NCBI GenBank assembly: GCA_016201265.1
Contig: JACQDD010000232.1
Location: forward strand, 1 to 38,633
Reading direction: 5' to 3'
Length of the DNA stretch: 38,633 nucleotides
DNA from: Terriglobales bacterium
GTDB taxonomy: Bacteria; Acidobacteriota; Terriglobia; Terriglobales; Acidobacteriaceae
Below, piece by piece: positions 35,782 through 38,633 of this stretch. The number at the start of each line of letters is the position of its first letter. The first letter of the stretch is position 1. The position numbers were made by a program, and so were the translations under genes. Under the pieces are notes generated by a model. It ran no database searches. It worked only from the letters and a program-made list of their open reading frames with translations, and was not told where the DNA came from.

Positions 35782-36277
35782 ATTCTCTTTCGACGGCCGC
35801 CTGACAGCAGAGCAAAAGCAGCACTACCTTGGCGATATCGAACAGACTCCGGCCCGGCTGCGCGCCGCTGTCCGCGGGCTTTCCGATCAGCAACTGAACA
35901 CGCCCTACCGCGAAGGCGGCTGGACGGTGCGCCAGGTCGCGCATCACGTACCCGACAGCCATATGAATGCCTACATCCGCTTCAAGCTCGCCCTCACCGA
36001 GGACGAGCCCACCATCAAGCCCTATCTGGAAGATCGCTGGGCCGAATTGCCGGAGTCCAGGCAGGCCCCCATTGAGGTCTCGCTCGCGCTACTCGATTCC
36101 CTGCACCAGCGCTGGACAATGGTTCTGCGGAATATCACAGACGAAGACTGGAAACGTACCTTCCGCCATCCGGAACTGGGCACGATGTCGCTGGAAAAAA
36201 CTCTCGCTCTCTATTCCTGGCACGGACGCCATCACCTAGCCCACGTCACGACTTTGCGGGAAAAGATGGGATGGTAA
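35753..36277 (+). CDS. DinB-superfamily protein, YfiT/BstA-like putative metal-dependent transferase
   Basis: This is a 174-residue soluble protein of the DinB four-helix fold, close to YfiT of Bacillus. The family opening is MTDPRYPIGKF. Metal ligands fit H65 (VAHHVPDSHMNAYIRFKLAL) and the H160/H164 region (SWHGRHHLAHV). DinB members include thiol transferases for bacillithiol or mycothiol and putative hydrolases; the thiol used here is unknown. The ATG 35753 lies in the second copy of a 45-bp duplication, and the first copy gives an 11-codon upstream frame. A heptad array begins 5 bp after the stop codon. Confidence 0.93.
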   Translation: MTDPRYPIGKFSFDGRLTAEQKQHYLGDIEQTPARLRAAVRGLSDQQLNTPYREGGWTVRQVAHHVPDSHMNAYIRFKLALTEDEPTIKPYLEDRWAELPESRQAPIEVSLALLDSLHQRWTMVLRNITDEDWKRTFRHPELGTMSLEKTLALYSWHGRHHLAHVTTLREKMGW

Positions 36278-36281
36278 GGTC

Positions 36282-36449
36282 GCAGGAAAGCAGGTTGCAG
36301 GTTGCAGGTTGCAGGTTGCAGGTTGCAGGTTGCAGGAAGTAAACAAATCAAAGGATCAGGTCGTCAAGGGGAAACGCGATTCGCATCATTCGCCGATGCC
36401 GAAGAGACACTCGGTTTTCCTGCCACCTGCCACCTGCGACCTGCCACCT
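36282..36449. repeat. GCAGGTT heptad array and its inverted partner
   Basis: GCAGGTT is repeated six times without error at 36290-36331, with GCAGGAA on each side. The inverted partner (CCTGCCA/CCTGCGA heptads) is at 36417-36449 and ends 3 bp from the ydcF stop codon. About 78 bp separate the arms. This is the most regular array in the window. Confidence 0.92.
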
Positions 36450-36452
36450 TCT

Positions 36453-37079
36453 CTAAGTCAGCCCCACTTCCCACAGCAAATAACTCATCGTCTCCCGCAT
36501 CACCGCCGCGAATCTCTGCCAAAGCGACCGCGGCCGGGACTCCGGACGCGGCGCCACTTCCGCCTGTACGCCCTCATGTTCCAGCAACGCGCGGATGCGG
36601 AACACGTGATACGCATCGCTCACGGCAATGCAGGTGTGCATGCCGTTCGCGCGCATGATGTTCGCTACCCGCCCCGCCGACTGCGCCGTATCCGAACTCT
36701 GCGTCTCCGCGATCAGACTCTGCTCCGGGATACCGCGTCGCAAAAGGTAATCCCGGCCGACACCGCCCTCGCTGAAGTCCAGATCCTGGCCCGCGCCTCC
36801 GGTCGTAATCACCACCGGAGCCATGCCTCTCTGAAATAGATCAAACCCATGATCCAGCCGGGAACGGTACACCGGCGAGGGACGTCCGGCATACTCCGCC
36901 GCGCCAAACACAACAATGGCGTCAGCTTTGCGTGCTGGTGTTTCCCCCGCCGCGCCTACGATGCGAAATCCCGTTACACCCACAAACAACAAAAACGCGC
37001 CCACGGCAGCCAGCAAAAACAGCAGCCAGGGACGTTGTCGTGACTTTTCTTCGTGACGTGGGCTGCGATCGTCCGCCAT
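36453..37079 (-). CDS. YdcF-family (DUF218) membrane-anchored protein
   Basis: This is a 208-residue protein with one N-terminal membrane helix (about 17-40) and a DUF218 domain outside the membrane. The domain opens KADAIVVFGAAEYAGRPSPVYRSRLDHGFDLF and contains VVITTGGAGQDLDFSEGGVGRDYLLRRGIPEQSL and the late ISDAYHVFRI-like part (VSDAYHVFRIRALLE). Members include YdcF, SanA and ElyC, linked to envelope integrity; biochemical role is mostly unknown. It starts at an ATG 3 bp after the threonylcarbamoyl-AMP synthase stop, so the two are cotranscribed. Its stop codon is 3 bp from the inverted heptad array. Confidence 0.88.
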   Translation of the reverse strand: MADDRSPRHEEKSRQRPWLLFLLAAVGAFLLFVGVTGFRIVGAAGETPARKADAIVVFGAAEYAGRPSPVYRSRLDHGFDLFQRGMAPVVITTGGAGQDLDFSEGGVGRDYLLRRGIPEQSLIAETQSSDTAQSAGRVANIMRANGMHTCIAVSDAYHVFRIRALLEHEGVQAEVAPRPESRPRSLWQRFAAVMRETMSYLLWEVGLT

Positions 37080-37082
37080 CGC

Positions 37083-37721
37083 TCAGGACAGAGCTTCTAC
37101 AATTTCTTTCGCAGGAATCGCGCCTTCCCGCAGGATCTGCCAGGACTCGTCCTTGTTGAAGTGTACGATCGTGGACAATGCCGCCCGCGGCGACGCGCCT
37201 CCGTCCACAATGAGCGAAATCCGATCCTGCAGCTGATCGCGCACCTGCTCCGCCGTGGTACATTCCGCCGCCCCGCTCAGGTTCGCTGAAGTGGCCGTGA
37301 TCGGAATTTTCGCCGCCCGCACTACCGCCAGCGGAATCTCCGCCGCCGGCACGCGCAACGCGACGTTGCCCGTATTCGCCGTCACCTTCAGTGGCAGGTG
37401 CGACGCCGCCGGCACAATCATCGTCAGCGGCCCCGGCCAGAACCGCCGCGCCAGGAGGTGGAAATCGTCCGGCAGGGGACCAGCGATCTCCTCCGCTTGG
37501 TCCACGTTCTCGATCAGCAGAGAAAGCGGTTTGTGCCGCGACCGCGACTTGATCTCATACACCCGTTCTACCGCTCGCAGATTGAAAGGATCGGCGGCCA
37601 GCCCGTAAAAAGTGTCGGTGGGCATGCCCAACACCTTCCCCGCCTGGATTTGTTCGGCGGCATATTTGACCAGCGATGCTTCCGGGGTTTCGGGGTGAAT
37701 TTTCAGGATTTCCGCGCGCAC
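37083..37721 (-). CDS. L-threonylcarbamoyladenylate synthase (Sua5/YciO/YrdC family)
   Basis: This 212-residue enzyme makes threonylcarbamoyl-AMP from threonine, bicarbonate and ATP, the first step of t6A tRNA modification. The motif GMPTDTFYGLAADPFN, the nucleotide-binding KSRSRHKPLSLLI and the ITATSANLSG loop are clear. Length fits the short TsaC type, without the Sua5 C-terminal domain. It starts at GTG 37721 with AGGAAGGA upstream. YdcF follows in the same transcript, and a divergent RNA methyltransferase gene lies upstream, so tRNA modification is a shared theme by position. Confidence 0.94.
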   Translation of the reverse strand: MRAEILKIHPETPEASLVKYAAEQIQAGKVLGMPTDTFYGLAADPFNLRAVERVYEIKSRSRHKPLSLLIENVDQAEEIAGPLPDDFHLLARRFWPGPLTMIVPAASHLPLKVTANTGNVALRVPAAEIPLAVVRAAKIPITATSANLSGAAECTTAEQVRDQLQDRISLIVDGGASPRAALSTIVHFNKDESWQILREGAIPAKEIVEALS

Positions 37722-37827
37722 ACATTTCCTTCCTGATGGTCGGCGTAAACAGTGAAATGTACCATACTACGAGTTTCCACCGCACCCGAACCCATGGCTC
37801 GTATTATCCTGATTTTGGAACGAACCT

Positions 37828-38633
37828 ATGAAGCAGGACGCGAAGGCCGTGCAAACTACAGTTTCAGACAGCCGTCTGCGTCCACTCGCCGGCCGCCACA
37901 ATCCGCGGCTGAAAGCGCTGCGCCTCGCCTTCCGCCGCGGCGAACTCACGCCCGCGGGCGAGTGCGCCATCGAAGGGGTCAAGTTGGTCGAAGAAGCCCT
38001 GCGTAGCGGACAGCGCCTCAGTTGCGTATTCTTCAGCGAATCCGCCCGCCCGCTGGCCGAAAAGCTTCTGCCCCAGCTCAACGCCCGCACTGAAACCCAC
38101 ATCCTGCCCAACGCGCTCTTCAACTCGATCGTTCCCAGCGACGCCCCTCAGGGTGTGGCTGCCCTCGTCAAATGGCACGCTTTTTCTGCCGGCCAACTGT
38201 TGGAGCGCTCCTTGTCCCGGCCCATCGTCGTCGCTGCCGGCCTGCAAGACCCCGGCAACCTCGGTACCATCTTCCGCTCCGCCGAAGCCTTCGGCGCCGC
38301 CGGCATTTTCCTGTCGGAAGGAACTGTCAGCCCCTTCAATGCGAAAGTTCTGCGCGGCTCGGCGGGATCGATTTTCCGATTGCCGTTCCTTCAGATCCCC
38401 TCCGGTGAACTGATCGCGCTGCTGCGCCAGCGCCGCGTGCGCCTGGTCGCAACTTCCTCGCACAAGGGGACTTCCCTGCCCGAGGCGAACTGGACTCTCC
38501 CTCTCGCAATCTTCATCGGCAACGAAGGCGCCGGCCTCCCTCGCGACCTCATGCATCACATGGACGAAACCATCGTCATCCCACAGGCCGCGCAAGTGGA
38601 ATCGCTCAACGCGGGCGTGGCAGCGAGTATTGT
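37828..38633 (+). CDS. SpoU/TrmH-family RNA 2'-O-methyltransferase (3' end outside window)
   Basis: At least 268 residues are present; the frame is still open at the window edge. The SPOUT motifs are in place: motif 1 LQDPGNLGTIFRSAEAFGA, motif 2 IFIGNEGAGLP and motif 3 IPQAAQVESLNAGVAASI, ending only a few residues short of the C-terminus. An N-terminal substrate-binding domain (about residues 1-105) precedes them, with LAGRHNPRLKALRLAFRRGELTPAGECAIEGVKLVEEAL. The enzyme uses SAM to methylate a ribose in rRNA or tRNA; the exact site is unknown. ATG 37828 is preceded by TTGGAAC. It is divergent from the threonylcarbamoyl-AMP synthase gene. Confidence 0.94.
   Translation, partial: MKQDAKAVQTTVSDSRLRPLAGRHNPRLKALRLAFRRGELTPAGECAIEGVKLVEEALRSGQRLSCVFFSESARPLAEKLLPQLNARTETHILPNALFNSIVPSDAPQGVAALVKWHAFSAGQLLERSLSRPIVVAAGLQDPGNLGTIFRSAEAFGAAGIFLSEGTVSPFNAKVLRGSAGSIFRLPFLQIPSGELIALLRQRRVRLVATSSHKGTSLPEANWTLPLAIFIGNEGAGLPRDLMHHMDETIVIPQAAQVESLNAGVAASI

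Overview
The window is GC-rich, gene-dense bacterial chromosome. Gene content points to an Acidobacteriota (Terriglobia-like) bacterium: a split F-type ATP synthase cluster with two b-type subunits, a Rieske/cytochrome b cluster with multihaem cytochromes, several secreted proteins of no clear family, and many intergenic palindromes and 7-nt-period arrays. This assignment is an inference from gene content, not from a marker gene. No phage, transposase, integrase or CRISPR array was found.

Layout. 1-9.6 kb: the 3' end of pyrD, then a mostly minus-strand block holding a secreted Ig-like protein, an Asp-box beta-propeller, methionine aminopeptidase, a membrane protein, a His/Met-rich barrel plus a Cys/His-rich secreted protein (probably copper related), and a compact run hbd - membrane protein - metallo-beta-lactamase-fold hydrolase - zinc-finger membrane protein. 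A secreted Tyr/Gly-repeat protein stands alone on the plus strand. 9.7-16.5 kb: minus-strand ATP synthase genes in transcription order b, b', delta, alpha, gamma, beta, epsilon. The a and c subunits are absent. 16.9-22.3 kb: a degenerate receiver protein, then a plus-strand alpha-glucan operon (cytosolic 4-alpha-glucanotransferase, MFS sugar transporter, exported GH13 amylase). 22.5-29.9 kb: a respiratory cluster in two modules. Module 1 is a c-type cytochrome (frameshifted here), a four-cluster ferredoxin subunit, an NrfD-type quinol-interacting membrane protein and a polytopic membrane protein. Module 2 is a monohaem cytochrome c, a Rieske protein, a b6-like cytochrome b and a nine-haem cytochrome c. 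Near-identical CRP/FNR-type palindromes lie upstream of both modules. 29.9-38.6 kb: tRNA-Ser(GGA), bacterioferritin, PilZ plus a NarL-type regulator, a four-helix-bundle (S23/IVP-family) gene, penicillin-binding protein 2, a cyclase-family protein that lacks its metal motif, a DinB/YfiT protein, YdcF, threonylcarbamoyl-AMP synthase and a SpoU/TrmH RNA methyltransferase cut by the window end.

The most unusual structure is a family of imperfect heptanucleotide arrays, usually in inverted pairs. They repeatedly start at, or within a few bases of, stop codons: atpH, atpA, atpG, atpD, bfr, the four-helix-bundle gene, mrdA, the cyclase-like gene, the DinB-family gene and ydcF. Four lie in consecutive gaps of the ATP synthase operon, including three tandem 97-bp copies between atpG and atpD. 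One inverted pair exactly brackets the four-helix-bundle gene, so that gene plus its arms looks like a compact repetitive unit and the 97-bp units look like short gene-less relatives. This is the best candidate in the window for an undescribed system.
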